Shown: positions 43,556 through 52,846 of the stretch, piece after piece
How the letters are laid out: each line of letters opens with the position of its first letter
Position numbering within the stretch: the stretch's first letter is position 1
Source: Pseudomonas sp. H1h
GTDB lineage: Bacteria > Pseudomonadota > Gammaproteobacteria > Pseudomonadales > Pseudomonadaceae
DNA: 64,000 bases
Assembly: GCF_000633255.1 (NCBI RefSeq)
Contig: NZ_AYMJ01000025.1
Span: 94,036 to 158,035, forward strand
Direction of reading: 5' to 3'
Position numbers and translations under genes: made by a program
Notes under the pieces: model-generated
What the model was told of the DNA's origin: nothing
The model's input: the letters and a program-made list of their open reading frames with translations, nothing else
The model's database searches: none

Positions 43556-44269
43556 ATGGTTGCAATCGCTCAAGAAGGTGCAGCGGGTATCGCCACTGCG
43601 GTCGCTGAAAGTGTTCAGTACCAGGGCCGCAAGGCCAGCCGACAGGGCAGCGAGCAGCGTCGTCAGGACATTCTCGACGCGGCGATGCGCATTGTCGTGC
43701 GTGACGGCGTGCGCGCCGTGCGCCACCGGGCGGTGGCGGCCGAGGCCGGAGTGCCGCTGTCGGCCACCACCTATTACTTCAAGGACATCGATGACCTGCT
43801 CACCGATACCTTCGCCCAGTACGTCGAACGCAGCGCGGCTTACATGGCCAAGCTGTGGATCAACAACGAAGGCCTGCTGCGCGAGATGGTTGTCAGTGGT
43901 GACGGCAGTCCCGAGTCGCGCTCGCAACTGGCGGACGATATCGCGCGGCTGATGGCCGACTACGTGCACCGGCAACTGGTCAACCGTCGCGAGCATCTGA
44001 TGGCCGAGCAGGCGTTCCGCCAGGAAGCACTGCTCAACCCGCGCTTGGCAATTCTGGTGCGCTCGCATCAGCAGATTCTGCTACAGGGCACCTGCCAGTT
44101 ATTCCAGGTACTGGGCTCGCGCGAACCGCAGCAGGATGCCAAGGTGTTGACGGCGATTATCGGACGGATGGAATATCAGGGCCTGCTCAACGACGCCGAG
44201 CCTTTGGCCGAAGAGGACATGCTCGGGATTCTGACGCGGTATATGCATCTGGTGCTGGCGTCGGTCTGA
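43556..44269 (+). CDS. TetR family transcriptional regulator
   Basis: A 237-residue repressor-type protein. After a ~30-residue N-terminal arm, the helix-turn-helix is RRQDILDAAMRIVVRDGVRA followed by AVAAEAGVPLSATTYYFKD (~35-80); the rest is an all-helical ligand domain. A GTG at 43553 is also possible: GGAAG lies 7 bases before it and 10 before the ATG. It follows lysS, as a TetR gene does in P. aeruginosa. Target and ligand unknown. Confidence 0.88.
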   Translation: MVAIAQEGAAGIATAVAESVQYQGRKASRQGSEQRRQDILDAAMRIVVRDGVRAVRHRAVAAEAGVPLSATTYYFKDIDDLLTDTFAQYVERSAAYMAKLWINNEGLLREMVVSGDGSPESRSQLADDIARLMADYVHRQLVNRREHLMAEQAFRQEALLNPRLAILVRSHQQILLQGTCQLFQVLGSREPQQDAKVLTAIIGRMEYQGLLNDAEPLAEEDMLGILTRYMHLVLASV

Positions 44270-44285
44270 TAGCCGATGGAGGTCC

Positions 44286-44380
44286 CCTGTGGGAGCGGGC
44301 TTGCTCGCGAATGCGGTGGGTCAGTCAACTGAAGTGTTGAATGTGAAACCGCTTTCGCGAGCAAGCCCGCTCCCACATGG
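44286..44380. repeat. REP doublet (REPIN)
   Basis: GGGAGCGGGCTTGCTCGCGA at left and TCGCGAGCAAGCCCGCTCCC at right, between the TetR and lipoprotein genes. Confidence 0.92.
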
Positions 44381-44410
44381 GAAGGTGTTTCAGGTTCTAG
44401 GGAGTGTTGA

Positions 44411-44965
44411 ATGAAAGCCTGGCGTGGCGTGCTGATCGCGCTGTCGTTCCTGCTGCTCAGCGGTTGTCTGGTGACCTTCAAGGAGCCGCTGTCCGCCAGT
44501 GAGCCGGCCCCCAAGGGGTTGTTGGGCAAGTGGTCGAGCACCAATGCCTGGGGCGAGCCGATGAATCTGGAACTGACGCGTCTGGGCAACGACCGCTATC
44601 AGGCGGTCGCGTACTTCAAGGCCAGACCCCGCGAACGCGAAGCCTATCCGTTCACCGTGTCGCGCCACGGAAGCCGCTGGTATCTGTCGGCGAAGGTGCC
44701 GGCGCAGTACGGCGGGCACTTCACCATTGCCGGATTCGAGATTACCGATAAGCACGAACTGGTGATCTACAACCTCGATCTTGAACAGATCAACCAGGCC
44801 ATCGCGCAGAAAAGCCTCGACGGTCAAGGCTTCCAGACCGACGATGGCGACGGCGTGCTGGTCGACAGCAGCCTCGACAAGGTCTTTGCTTACCTCGACG
44901 ACCCGGCCAATTCCGACGTCTTCGTCGAAGCGGCGCGCTACCAGCATCAGGCCAAGGCCAAATAA
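44411..44965 (+). CDS. Conserved lipoprotein
   Basis: A 184-residue protein with a lipoprotein signal peptide (lipobox LLSGC, Cys ~19). The next residues (Leu-Val) do not follow the +2 Asp inner-membrane retention rule, so outer-membrane sorting is expected. The mature part looks like a small beta domain (GLLGKWSSTNAWGEPMNLEL, a lipocalin-like opening) and then an acidic end. No known activity. It precedes the DUF1704 gene by 33 bases and is probably cotranscribed with it. Confidence 0.85.
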   Translation: MKAWRGVLIALSFLLLSGCLVTFKEPLSASEPAPKGLLGKWSSTNAWGEPMNLELTRLGNDRYQAVAYFKARPREREAYPFTVSRHGSRWYLSAKVPAQYGGHFTIAGFEITDKHELVIYNLDLEQINQAIAQKSLDGQGFQTDDGDGVLVDSSLDKVFAYLDDPANSDVFVEAARYQHQAKAK

Positions 44966-44998
44966 TTCAGTTCGTCACGTTTTCTACAGGAGTTTCGG

Positions 44999-46276
44999 GT
45001 GGACGATTACCAGCAGACGATACGCACGCTGTCCGATCGCATTGTGCTGGCGCAGACGCCGATTCGCGTCCTCGACGCGGTGAAGTGGGACGAGAACATC
45101 CGCAAGGGTTTTCTCAAGGCCAAGGGCAAGGAAATGCCGGCGGTGGATCGCGACTACTACCTCAACCGCCCACTGAGTTTCGATTCGAGCAAGGTCAAAC
45201 TGGAATTCCAGAACATCGAGCGCGACATCACCCGTCAGCTCGGCCAGTTCAACCCGGTCGGGCAGATCATGCGCCGCATGTGCAAGGAATACCGGATGGT
45301 GGTGCGCATGCTCGAAGCACGCGGCACCGAGGATTTCGGTCTGATCTCGCAGGAACTGTACGGCGCCGCCTCCGATGCGTTCCACGCCGGTGACCCGACC
45401 CTGGCCGACCTCGGCCTGATGATGTCCGACTACCTGAACAACATCGATGGCCGTGGCGACCTGAAGGACGAACCGAAAATCCTCACCGCCAAGGACGCCG
45501 TGCACTTGCTGCAAACGCGTTTGAACAAGGTGTTCGGCGAGGCCGAGGAAACCATCCGCGTGTTCGAGTCCGACGGTATCGTGGCCGACGCGGCGGCGGG
45601 GGCCGACTACATCAAGATCCGCACCGACGCGATGTTCAACGACCGCGATGTACGCGCGCTGGAAGTCCACGAAGGCCTGGTGCACGTGGGCACCACGCTC
45701 AATGGCTTGAACCAGCCGATCTGCACCTTCCTGTCCAAAGGCCCACCCTCCTCGACGGTGACTCAGGAAGGCCTGGCGATCCTGATGGAAATCATCACCT
45801 TCGCCTCCTACCCGAGTCGCCTGCGCAAACTGACCAACCGCACCCGCGCCATTCACATGGTCGAGGAGGGCGCGGACTTCCTGCAGGTATTCGAGTTCTT
45901 CCGCGAGCAGGGTTTTGAAATGGCCGAAAGCTATGGCAACGCCAGCCGGGTGTTCCGTGGTTCGACGCCGACTGGCCTGCCATTCACCAAAGACTTGTCC
46001 TACCTCAAGGGCTTTATCATGGTTTACAACTACATTCAGTTGGCCGTGCGTAAAGGCAAGCTTGAGCAGGTGCCGCTGCTGTTCTGCGGCAAGACTACGC
46101 TTGAGGACATGCGGACCTTGCGTCAGTTGGTCGATGAAGGCCTGGTGGTGCCGCCGAAGTACCTGCCGGAACAGTTTCGCGACATGAATGCGCTGTCGGC
46201 GTGGATGTGCTTCTCCAACTTCCTCAATCACCTGAGCCTGGACCGGATCGAGGCGGATTACTCCAACATCCTTTGA
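44999..46276 (+). CDS. DUF1704 protein with QEGLA and HExxxH motifs
   Basis: A 425-residue cytosolic protein of the family named flavohemoglobin-expression-modulating QEGLA-motif proteins. The name motif is in PSSTVTQEGLAILMEI. The frame also holds HEGLVH at ~224-229, an HExxxH zinc-metalloprotease motif. The eukaryotic DUF1704 protein MATCAP is a tyrosine carboxypeptidase using HExxxH plus a downstream Glu, which here could be the Glu of QEGLA. A peptidase activity is therefore plausible but unproven. Start is GTG 44999 with CAGGAG upstream. Confidence 0.87.
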   Translation: MDDYQQTIRTLSDRIVLAQTPIRVLDAVKWDENIRKGFLKAKGKEMPAVDRDYYLNRPLSFDSSKVKLEFQNIERDITRQLGQFNPVGQIMRRMCKEYRMVVRMLEARGTEDFGLISQELYGAASDAFHAGDPTLADLGLMMSDYLNNIDGRGDLKDEPKILTAKDAVHLLQTRLNKVFGEAEETIRVFESDGIVADAAAGADYIKIRTDAMFNDRDVRALEVHEGLVHVGTTLNGLNQPICTFLSKGPPSSTVTQEGLAILMEIITFASYPSRLRKLTNRTRAIHMVEEGADFLQVFEFFREQGFEMAESYGNASRVFRGSTPTGLPFTKDLSYLKGFIMVYNYIQLAVRKGKLEQVPLLFCGKTTLEDMRTLRQLVDEGLVVPPKYLPEQFRDMNALSAWMCFSNFLNHLSLDRIEADYSNIL

Positions 46277-46290
46277 GCAACCTATATCCC

Positions 46291-46381
46291 CTGTGGGAGC
46301 GAGCCTGCTCGCGAATGCGATTTCACATTCAACATCAATGATGGCTGATACACCGCGTTCGCGAGCAGGCTCGCTCCCACA
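46291..46381. repeat. REP doublet (REPIN)
   Basis: GGGAGCGAGCCTGCTCGCGA at left and TCGCGAGCAGGCTCGCTCCC at right, starting 14 bases after the DUF1704 stop codon. Confidence 0.92.
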
Positions 46382-46426
46382 GTTTTGATTTGTGTTTAGC
46401 CCACGATTTCTGCGAGGTTTCACCGG

Positions 46427-47332
46427 ATGAGAATCCTCGGCATCTTCTGCCTGCTCCTGACCCTCGGCGGTTGCAGTTCGCTGTTGTTCTACCCCGAGCC
46501 TGGCCAGATCTTCACCCCGGAAAAAGCCAGGCTCGAGTACCGCACAGTCACCCTGACCACCGCCGACGGCCTCAAGCTGAACGCCTGGTGGCTGCCGGCC
46601 AAACCCGGCGTTGAAGTCAAAGGTACGGTCCTGCACCTGCACGGCAACGGCGGCAATCTGCCGATGCACCTGGGCGGCAGTTGGTGGTTGCCGAAAAGCG
46701 GCTATCAAGTGCTGCTGGTGGACTATCGCGGTTACGGCTTGTCCGAGGGCAAACCGAGCCTGCCGGACATCTATAAGGACATCGATGCGGCATTCGCCTG
46801 GCTGGATCAGGCGCCGGAGGTCAAAGGCAAGCCGCTGATCCTGCTCGGCCAAAGCCTCGGTGGCTCGATGGCCGTGCATTGGCTGGTGCAGCACCCGGAG
46901 CGGCAGAAGCAACTCAAGGCCTTTGTGCTCGACGGTGTGCCCGCCAGTTACCGCAGTGTCGGCCAGTACGCCCTCAGCACGTCGTGGCTGACCTGGCCGT
47001 TTCAGGTGCCGCTGTCGTGGCTGGTGCCGGACGGCGACAGCGCCATCAACGCGATGCCGCAACTCAAGGGCGTGCCCAAGCTGATCTTTCACAGCATCGA
47101 CGACCCGTTGGTGCCGCTTTCCAATGGCATCCGTCTGTATCAAGCTGCGCCGCCCCCGCGGGTGTTGCAGTTGACCCGTGGCGGCCATGTGCAGACCTTC
47201 GGTGACCCGGTCTGGCGCAAAGTGATGCTGCGCTATCTGGAGGACCCCGAACATTTCAACGGCCTGCGCCGCTTGGGCGAAATCCCGAATTACCCGCAAC
47301 CTCCGAATTCTGAAGATGAGAGTCCGCAATGA
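46427..47332 (+). CDS. Alpha/beta hydrolase lipoprotein
   Basis: A 301-residue secreted hydrolase. The N-terminus is a lipoprotein signal with lipobox TLGGC (Cys ~16). The alpha/beta fold shows the oxyanion segment LHLHGNGGNLPMH, DYRGYGLSEG, the nucleophile elbow GQSLGGSMA, the acid in HSIDDPLVP and the catalytic His in GGHVQTF. It resembles YfhR/Bem46-type membrane hydrolases; substrate unknown. It overlaps the next gene by four bases. Confidence 0.9.
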   Translation: MRILGIFCLLLTLGGCSSLLFYPEPGQIFTPEKARLEYRTVTLTTADGLKLNAWWLPAKPGVEVKGTVLHLHGNGGNLPMHLGGSWWLPKSGYQVLLVDYRGYGLSEGKPSLPDIYKDIDAAFAWLDQAPEVKGKPLILLGQSLGGSMAVHWLVQHPERQKQLKAFVLDGVPASYRSVGQYALSTSWLTWPFQVPLSWLVPDGDSAINAMPQLKGVPKLIFHSIDDPLVPLSNGIRLYQAAPPPRVLQLTRGGHVQTFGDPVWRKVMLRYLEDPEHFNGLRRLGEIPNYPQPPNSEDESPQ

Positions 47333-47658
47333 GTGAAGAACGTAACGCCATCCCGCTGATCATCACCGGTATCTGCAGCATCCTCGGCACCGTCGGGGCG
47401 CTGTGGTACTACGGCTACCTGCACTTCGCCAAACCCGAGGATGCGCTGCTGCTCAACGAATTCACCATGCTCAAGACCGTGCCGGGCGAAGACTACAAAG
47501 TCTCGCTGGACCCGGCGCCGCAAGTGGCGCAATGCATCGATGGCGTGCTGGTGTTGTTCGACACCGAGCAGAAGGGCCTGACCGGTGTGCTGATCAATGC
47601 GCAGAAGAAAGCCGTGCGCTGCATGGGACAGGAAACGCCGCAACAGCTCGAACAGTAA
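47329..47658 (+). CDS. Conserved single-span membrane protein
   Basis: A 109-residue protein with one hydrophobic segment (IPLIITGICSILGTVGALWY, ~8-27) and a ~75-residue hydrophilic domain with two Cys (VAQCIDGVLVLFDTEQKG, KKAVRCMG) that could form a periplasmic disulfide. No known family function. It is translationally coupled to the hydrolase gene (ATGA overlap). Confidence 0.8.
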   Translation: MSEERNAIPLIITGICSILGTVGALWYYGYLHFAKPEDALLLNEFTMLKTVPGEDYKVSLDPAPQVAQCIDGVLVLFDTEQKGLTGVLINAQKKAVRCMGQETPQQLEQ

Positions 47659-47688
47659 CCCGCTCCCACAAGGGCATTGTGTGTGACC

Positions 47689-47724
47689 AAAAAAGCCCCG
47701 CCTGATCACTCAGGCGGGGCTTTT
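47689..47724. terminator. Bidirectional Rho-independent terminator
   Basis: AAAAGCCCCGCCTGA and its near-perfect inverse CTCAGGCGGGGCTTTT, with an A-run on one side and a T-run on the other, lie between two convergent transcripts and can serve both. Confidence 0.95.
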
Positions 47725-47741
47725 GCGTTACCGCGTAATGC

Positions 47742-48530
47742 TTAGTTCGAGCTTACTGCCGAACGTGGCATCACTGGCTGGTTGTCGTTGGAAATGGTCA
47801 CTTCCACACGACGGTTCATCGCACGACCGGAAACGCTGCCGTTATCGGCAACCGGGTATTCCTTGCCGTAACCCTGAACCACGATGCGCGAAGGGTCCAC
47901 GCCCATCTTGATCAGTGCTACTTGCACAGAAGTCGCACGACGCTCGGACAGCGACTGGTTGTAGTTAGCCGCGCCGGTGCTGTCGGTGTAACCCTCGACG
48001 ATCACCTTGCGATCAGGGTTTTCCTGAAGGAACTGCGCCAGTTTGTTGATGTTTACCAGACCGCTGGATTTCAGGTCAGCCTTGTTGGTGGCGAACAGCA
48101 CGTCACCGAAGGTCACCAGCGTACCGCGATCAGTCTGCTTGGCGTTCAGGCTGTTCTGCAGCTGTTTGATCTGTTGATCGCGAGCATCCAGACGGGCCTG
48201 GGCACGTTGCGCGGCGGCGTTCTTCAGGTTGTTTTCAGCGGTGCGCAGGGCAATGGTCTGCTTGGCCACTTCCACGCGCTGGTTGGTCAGGTAGGCCAGT
48301 TGGTCAACCTTGGCGGCGTTTTCCTTGTCCAGATAAGCCTTGTCGGCCTTGTCCAGGTAATCGCTGGCGTCTTTGGTTTCCAGGGCTGCGACTTTGCTCG
48401 CTTGCGGGTTGGCCTGCAGACCGGCGTAGTTGGTGCGCGCCTGTTCCAGGTTCGGGTTAGGCGGGGTGGAGCAGGCAGCCAGGGCAACGCTTGCGGCCAG
48501 GAGAGCGGGGATCATCAGTTGCTTACGCAT
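47742..48530 (-). CDS. lptF: OmpA-family outer-membrane lipoprotein LptF
   Basis: A 262-residue lipoprotein: lipobox LAAC at ~17-20, a helical coiled region with Lys/Ala/Asp (~40-140), and an OmpA-like peptidoglycan-binding domain (~140-250; VIVEGYTDSTGAANYNQSLS then ERRATSVQVAL, with the Asp and Arg that grip diaminopimelate). It resembles P. aeruginosa LptF (PA3692), an AlgU-responsive lipoprotein linked to envelope stability. It is cotranscribed downstream of a DUF4398 lipoprotein gene. Confidence 0.9.
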   Translation of the reverse strand: MRKQLMIPALLAASVALAACSTPPNPNLEQARTNYAGLQANPQASKVAALETKDASDYLDKADKAYLDKENAAKVDQLAYLTNQRVEVAKQTIALRTAENNLKNAAAQRAQARLDARDQQIKQLQNSLNAKQTDRGTLVTFGDVLFATNKADLKSSGLVNINKLAQFLQENPDRKVIVEGYTDSTGAANYNQSLSERRATSVQVALIKMGVDPSRIVVQGYGKEYPVADNGSVSGRAMNRRVEVTISNDNQPVMPRSAVSSN

Positions 48531-48585
48531 AATTTGTCGTCCTTTCTATCGATAAGAGTTTCAGCTTTGCGGTCGGGATGCGCGC

Positions 48586-48990
48586 TTACTGCACGGTGCG
48601 CTGACTTTCCTGACGCAGTTCCTGAACACCTTTCTGCGAATCCTTCAAAGCCTGTTCGGCCTTGGCTGCCTGAGCCTTGCGTTCCGCTACACGAGCGTCC
48701 CATTCGGCTTGCTCGGACAGGGTGCGCGCTTCGTCATACTTCTTGTCGTGCATGGCGATTTCGGCTTGTTTGAGCTTGTCTTGAGCCTGCTTCATTTCCA
48801 CCGCAGCGAACTCGGTACCGCCAGCGCTCACAGCGCTGTTGACCGCCGATTGAGTCACGGCGTACTGCTCGGTCGGTGGGTTCCCGGCGCAACCGGCCAG
48901 AACGAAGCTGGTGCCGATGGCCAGGGCGGCCAGTTTCAGACCGCGCAGGTGAGAGAACGAGGTTTGGGTCTTCATGGTCTTCAACTCCAT
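48586..48990 (-). CDS. DUF4398 lipoprotein
   Basis: A 134-residue lipoprotein (lipobox VLAGC, Cys ~34 from the first ATG). The mature part is a long Ala/Lys/Glu/Gln helix (AAVEMKQAQDKLKQAEIAMH and AEWDARVAERKAQAAKAEQ), typical of DUF4398. ATG 48990 has CAGGAG 8 bases upstream; ATG 48975 gives a more standard signal peptide. It precedes lptF by 55 bases and the pair is conserved in Pseudomonas, where both are envelope-stress genes. Confidence 0.88.
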   Translation of the reverse strand: MELKTMKTQTSFSHLRGLKLAALAIGTSFVLAGCAGNPPTEQYAVTQSAVNSAVSAGGTEFAAVEMKQAQDKLKQAEIAMHDKKYDEARTLSEQAEWDARVAERKAQAAKAEQALKDSQKGVQELRQESQRTVQ

Positions 48991-49368
48991 TGTTTAACTC
49001 CTGATAAAACCGAAAATCCATCCTGGTCGAGGAGCCGCAAGCGTCGTGTGAAAGCGCGTTTTTGAAACGCTCGTTCCAGGCGTGGTTACTGGTTCCGACC
49101 GGAGGCGTTTTTTAAAAGTTCAGAAAAGATGGCCCATCGCCCCAAATTTTTTTGACCAAACGGACAAGGCTCTAAACCGGGAACTTTGGAGGCGAGGAGA
49201 GGTACGCGCGGGTGTTTCTAATACCGAAAAACGTCGATCTGGAGGCAGAAATACAGTCAATGTGGGAGCGAGCCTGCTCGCGAAAGCGGTGTGCCAGTCA
49301 CCGTCAAAGTAGACTGATATATTGCTTTCGCGAGCAGGCTCGCTCCCACAGTTTTGATCTGTGGAGTG
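48991..49368. other. Intergenic region upstream of the DUF4398-lptF pair, with a REP doublet
   Basis: A 378-base gap with no credible gene. On the minus strand it must hold the promoter of the DUF4398-lptF pair; GGAACG followed about 17 bases later by TTTCA is a poor match to an AlgU promoter. A normal REP doublet lies at 49261-49350 (TGTGGGAGCGAGCCTGCTCG / CGAGCAGGCTCGCTCCCACA). Confidence 0.6.
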
Positions 49369-49713
49369 TCAGTGTTTCTGTTTACCGGCGGCCGCCGACA
49401 AATCCTGCAGATGCCGCCTCGACAACGCCAGGAAGCGCGGCGTCGGGCCGACGTCTTCGTACAGTGGATCACCTTCTTCATCGGTGGTGACCACAGTCGA
49501 ACCCTTCACATACGGCAGGCTCGCCTCGAACTCTTCAAGCGCGGCACCGATCAGCTCGCCGAGCAGTTCTTCGGGGTGGCGTTTGGGGTACATCTCGGCA
49601 ATCGCGGCCAGCCGCGCGGCGGCCTCGACGTCCAGATGAATCGTGTAGCCGGTGTCGGTCAGGCGACCTTTGGCGTTTTCTTCCCAATGCTGGGCGAGTT
49701 CACGGATTTTCAT
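49369..49713 (-). CDS. Conserved Pseudomonas protein (often labelled pilin assembly protein)
   Basis: A 114-residue acidic cytosolic protein. IRELAQHWEENAKGRLTDTG at the N-terminus and ARLAAIAEMYPKRHPEELLG with ELIGAALEEFEASLPYVKG in the middle look like a small ribbon-helix-helix-like or helical adaptor. Homologues are annotated as pilin assembly proteins in databases, without evidence I know of. ATG 49713 was chosen as the first Met followed by conserved sequence. It is divergent from ppc. Confidence 0.8.
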   Translation of the reverse strand: MKIRELAQHWEENAKGRLTDTGYTIHLDVEAAARLAAIAEMYPKRHPEELLGELIGAALEEFEASLPYVKGSTVVTTDEEGDPLYEDVGPTPRFLALSRRHLQDLSAAAGKQKH

Positions 49714-49925
49714 GATGACCTCATTCGCGCCTGCTCGTGGCAGGCCTGGGTGAGTGTCCGGCAGCGCCGGCGGCAAGCCGTTGTAAGGCTTACTGTTGAG
49801 ACTAGCTTCAAGCCCCAAGGTTTAAAGTCCCTTCGTCGTCTGCTTGTAAGAAGCGCCGTAGAGCGGCACTCTCTGGGCAAAGCATTCGTTTCTGAGCCGT
49901 CCCGATCACCGCTGGAGAACTGCTG

Positions 49926-52556
49926 ATGACCGATATTGATGCACGCTTGCGCGAGGACGTTCACCTGCTGGGTGAGCTGTTGGGCAACACCATCCGAGAC
50001 CAGTACGGCGAGGAATTTCTCGACAAGATCGAGCAGATTCGCAAGGGCGCCAAGGCTGACCGGCGCGGCTCGATGGACGCCGAACTCAGCGCCAGCCTCA
50101 ATCAGTTGAGCGAAGACGAATTGCTCCCGGTGGCGCGGGCGTTCAACCAGTTTCTCAATCTGGCGAACATCGCCGAGCAGTACCAGTTGATTCATCGCCG
50201 CGAAGAGTCGCAGCCAGCGCCGTTCGAGTCGCGTGTGCTCCCGGAGCTGCTCGCCCGCCTGCGCAATGAAGGCCACAGCGCCGAATCGCTGGCCCGGCAA
50301 CTGGCGCGCCTGGAAATCGAGCTGGTACTGACCGCGCACCCGACCGAAGTGGCGCGGCGCACGTTGATCCAGAAGTACGACGCGATCGCCGCGCAACTCG
50401 CCGCGCAGGATCATCGCGACCTGACCAGCGCCGAACGTGAACAGATCCAGAACACCCTGCAACGACTGATCGCCGAAGCCTGGCACACCGAAGAAATCCG
50501 CCGCACTCGGCCGACTCCGGTCGATGAAGCCAAGTGGGGTTTTGCGGTGATCGAACACTCGCTGTGGCAGGCGATTCCCAACCACATGCGCAAGGCCGAT
50601 CAGGCGTTGTTTGCCGCCACCGGCCTGCGCTTGCCACTGGAGGCGGCGCCGATTCGCTTTGCCTCGTGGATGGGCGGCGACCGCGACGGCAACCCCAACG
50701 TCACCGCTGCGGTGACCCGCGAAGTGCTGTTGCTGGCGCGCTGGATGGCCGCCGACCTGTACCTGCGCGATGTCGATCACCTGGCCGCCGAGCTGTCGAT
50801 GCAGCAGGCCAGCGACGCGCTCAAGGCCAAGGCCGGTGACAGCGCCGAACCTTACCGTGCGGTGCTCAAGCAATTGCGCGAACGCCTGCGGGCCACGCGC
50901 AACTGGGCGCACGCCTCGCTGAGCGCCAGCACGCCGGCACCGGCCGACGTGTTGCACAACAACCGCGATCTGCTCGATCCGCTGGAGCTGTGCTTCAACT
51001 CGCTGCACGAGTGTGGCATGGGCGTGATCGCCGACGGGCCGTTGCTTGATTGCCTGCGCCGGGCGGTGACCTTCGGCCTGTTCCTGGTGCGCCTCGACGT
51101 GCGCCAGGATTCGACGCGGCACAGCTCGGCGATGACCGAAATCACCGATTACCTCGGCCTCGGTCGCTATGAAGACTGGGACGAAGAACAACGCATCGGC
51201 TTCCTGACCCGCGAACTGAACAATCGCCGGCCACTGCTCCCGGCGCATTTCAAACCGTCCGCCGACACCGCCGAAGTGCTCGCCACTTGCAAGGAAATCG
51301 CTGCCGCACCGGGCGCCTCGCTGGGCTCTTATGTGATCTCGATGGCGGGTGCTGCCTCCGACGTGCTGGCCGTGCAACTGCTGCTCAAAGAGTCCGGCGT
51401 GCTGCGGCCGATGCGTGTGGTACCGCTGTTCGAAACCCTCGCCGACCTCGACAACGCCGGGCCGGTCATGGAACGTCTGTTGCTGCTGCCGGGGTATCGC
51501 GCCAGGTTGCAGGGCCCGCAGGAAGTGATGATTGGCTATTCCGACTCGGCCAAGGACGCCGGCACTACTGCAGCGGCGTGGGCGCAGTACCGGGCGCAGG
51601 AACGTCTGGTGGAAATCTGTCGCGAACAGCAAGTCGAACTGCTGTTGTTCCACGGTCGCGGCGGCACTGTGGGCCGTGGCGGCGGCCCGGCGCACGCGGC
51701 GATCCTGTCGCAGCCGCCGGGGTCGGTGGCAGGGCGGTTCCGCACCACCGAACAGGGCGAAATGATTCGATTCAAATTCGGTCTGCCGGACATCGCCGAG
51801 CAGAACCTCAATCTGTATCTGGCCGCCGTGCTCGAAGCGACGCTGTTGCCGCCACCGCCACCGACGCCCGAGTGGCGGCATCTGATGGACGAATTGGCCG
51901 CTGACGGTGTTGCTGCGTATCGCGCAGTGGTGCGGGAGAATCCGCAGTTCGTCGAGTACTTCCGCCAGTCCACGCCGGAGCAGGAACTGGGGCGCTTGCC
52001 GCTGGGCAGCCGACCGGCCAAGCGCCGCGCCGGCGGGATCGAAAGCCTGCGGGCGATTCCATGGATCTTCGGCTGGACTCAGACACGTTTGATGCTGCCG
52101 GCCTGGCTGGGCTGGGAAACCGCGTTGAGCAAGGCACTGGAGCGCGGCGAAGGCGAATTGCTGGGACAGATGCGCGAGCAGTGGCCGTTCTTCCGTACGC
52201 GCATCGACATGCTGGAAATGGTCCTGGCCAAGGCCGACGCCGACATTGCGCTATCTTACGATCAGCGTCTGGTCGAGCCGGACTTGCTGCCGTTGGGCGC
52301 GCAGTTACGCGACCTATTGTCGCAGGCGTGCGCGGTGGTGCTCGGCCTGACTGGTCAGTCGCAACTGCTGGCACATAGCCCCGACACCTTGGAATTCATC
52401 CGTCTGCGCAACACCTATCTTGATCCGCTACATCTATTGCAGGCCGAACTGTTGGCCCGTTCGCGGCAGCAGAATGTCGAGCAGGGCAGCCCGGTGGAGC
52501 AGGCGCTGCTGGTGTCTGTGGCGGGGATTGCCGCCGGTTTGCGCAATACCGGCTAG
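49926..52556 (+). CDS. ppc: Phosphoenolpyruvate carboxylase
   Basis: An 876-residue anaplerotic enzyme adding bicarbonate to PEP to give oxaloacetate. The catalytic signatures are intact: VLTAHPTEVARRTL (active His), GGDRDGNPNVT, the loop FHGRGGTVGRGGGP, and the C-terminal LRNTG that binds the allosteric inhibitors. Length is normal for the bacterial enzyme. It sits upstream of adk as in P. aeruginosa. Confidence 0.98.
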   Translation: MTDIDARLREDVHLLGELLGNTIRDQYGEEFLDKIEQIRKGAKADRRGSMDAELSASLNQLSEDELLPVARAFNQFLNLANIAEQYQLIHRREESQPAPFESRVLPELLARLRNEGHSAESLARQLARLEIELVLTAHPTEVARRTLIQKYDAIAAQLAAQDHRDLTSAEREQIQNTLQRLIAEAWHTEEIRRTRPTPVDEAKWGFAVIEHSLWQAIPNHMRKADQALFAATGLRLPLEAAPIRFASWMGGDRDGNPNVTAAVTREVLLLARWMAADLYLRDVDHLAAELSMQQASDALKAKAGDSAEPYRAVLKQLRERLRATRNWAHASLSASTPAPADVLHNNRDLLDPLELCFNSLHECGMGVIADGPLLDCLRRAVTFGLFLVRLDVRQDSTRHSSAMTEITDYLGLGRYEDWDEEQRIGFLTRELNNRRPLLPAHFKPSADTAEVLATCKEIAAAPGASLGSYVISMAGAASDVLAVQLLLKESGVLRPMRVVPLFETLADLDNAGPVMERLLLLPGYRARLQGPQEVMIGYSDSAKDAGTTAAAWAQYRAQERLVEICREQQVELLLFHGRGGTVGRGGGPAHAAILSQPPGSVAGRFRTTEQGEMIRFKFGLPDIAEQNLNLYLAAVLEATLLPPPPPTPEWRHLMDELAADGVAAYRAVVRENPQFVEYFRQSTPEQELGRLPLGSRPAKRRAGGIESLRAIPWIFGWTQTRLMLPAWLGWETALSKALERGEGELLGQMREQWPFFRTRIDMLEMVLAKADADIALSYDQRLVEPDLLPLGAQLRDLLSQACAVVLGLTGQSQLLAHSPDTLEFIRLRNTYLDPLHLLQAELLARSRQQNVEQGSPVEQALLVSVAGIAAGLRNTG

Positions 52557-52846
52557 GGTTTTTGTGCTGGTGTCAGGCACCCGGTGCACAGGCCGGGTGT
52601 CGCTTTGTACACAGGTGGAAAGTGCGGGCAGGCGACAGTTAATGATGGGGTTGCGACTTGGCTTACCGGGTCGCAAGGTCGCGGCGGGCGCCGGTTTCTC
52701 CGACTTTTGGCGTCTTGTGTGGGCGCAGCCTGCTGTGTATCTTGATCAGCCTTTGGCCGTTTGTGCGGCCACGACCCGTTTTTTTGAGATTGGCCCCAAG
52801 AGGCGAATCCCGTTGTTTTCTATATAAAAAATTGAGGAGCACATCG
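52557..52846 (+). other. ppc-adk intergenic region
   Basis: A 290-base gap. CACCCGG and CCGGGTG (52578-52599) can pair but no T-run follows. From ~52740 the DNA is AT-rich and TATATAAAAA lies 20 bases before the adk start, likely part of its 5' UTR. No gene is seen. Confidence 0.5.

Noticed and set aside
44984..47329. 781-codon minus-strand open frame
   Set aside because: Shadow of the DUF1704 and hydrolase genes, running through a REP doublet that is clearly noncoding.
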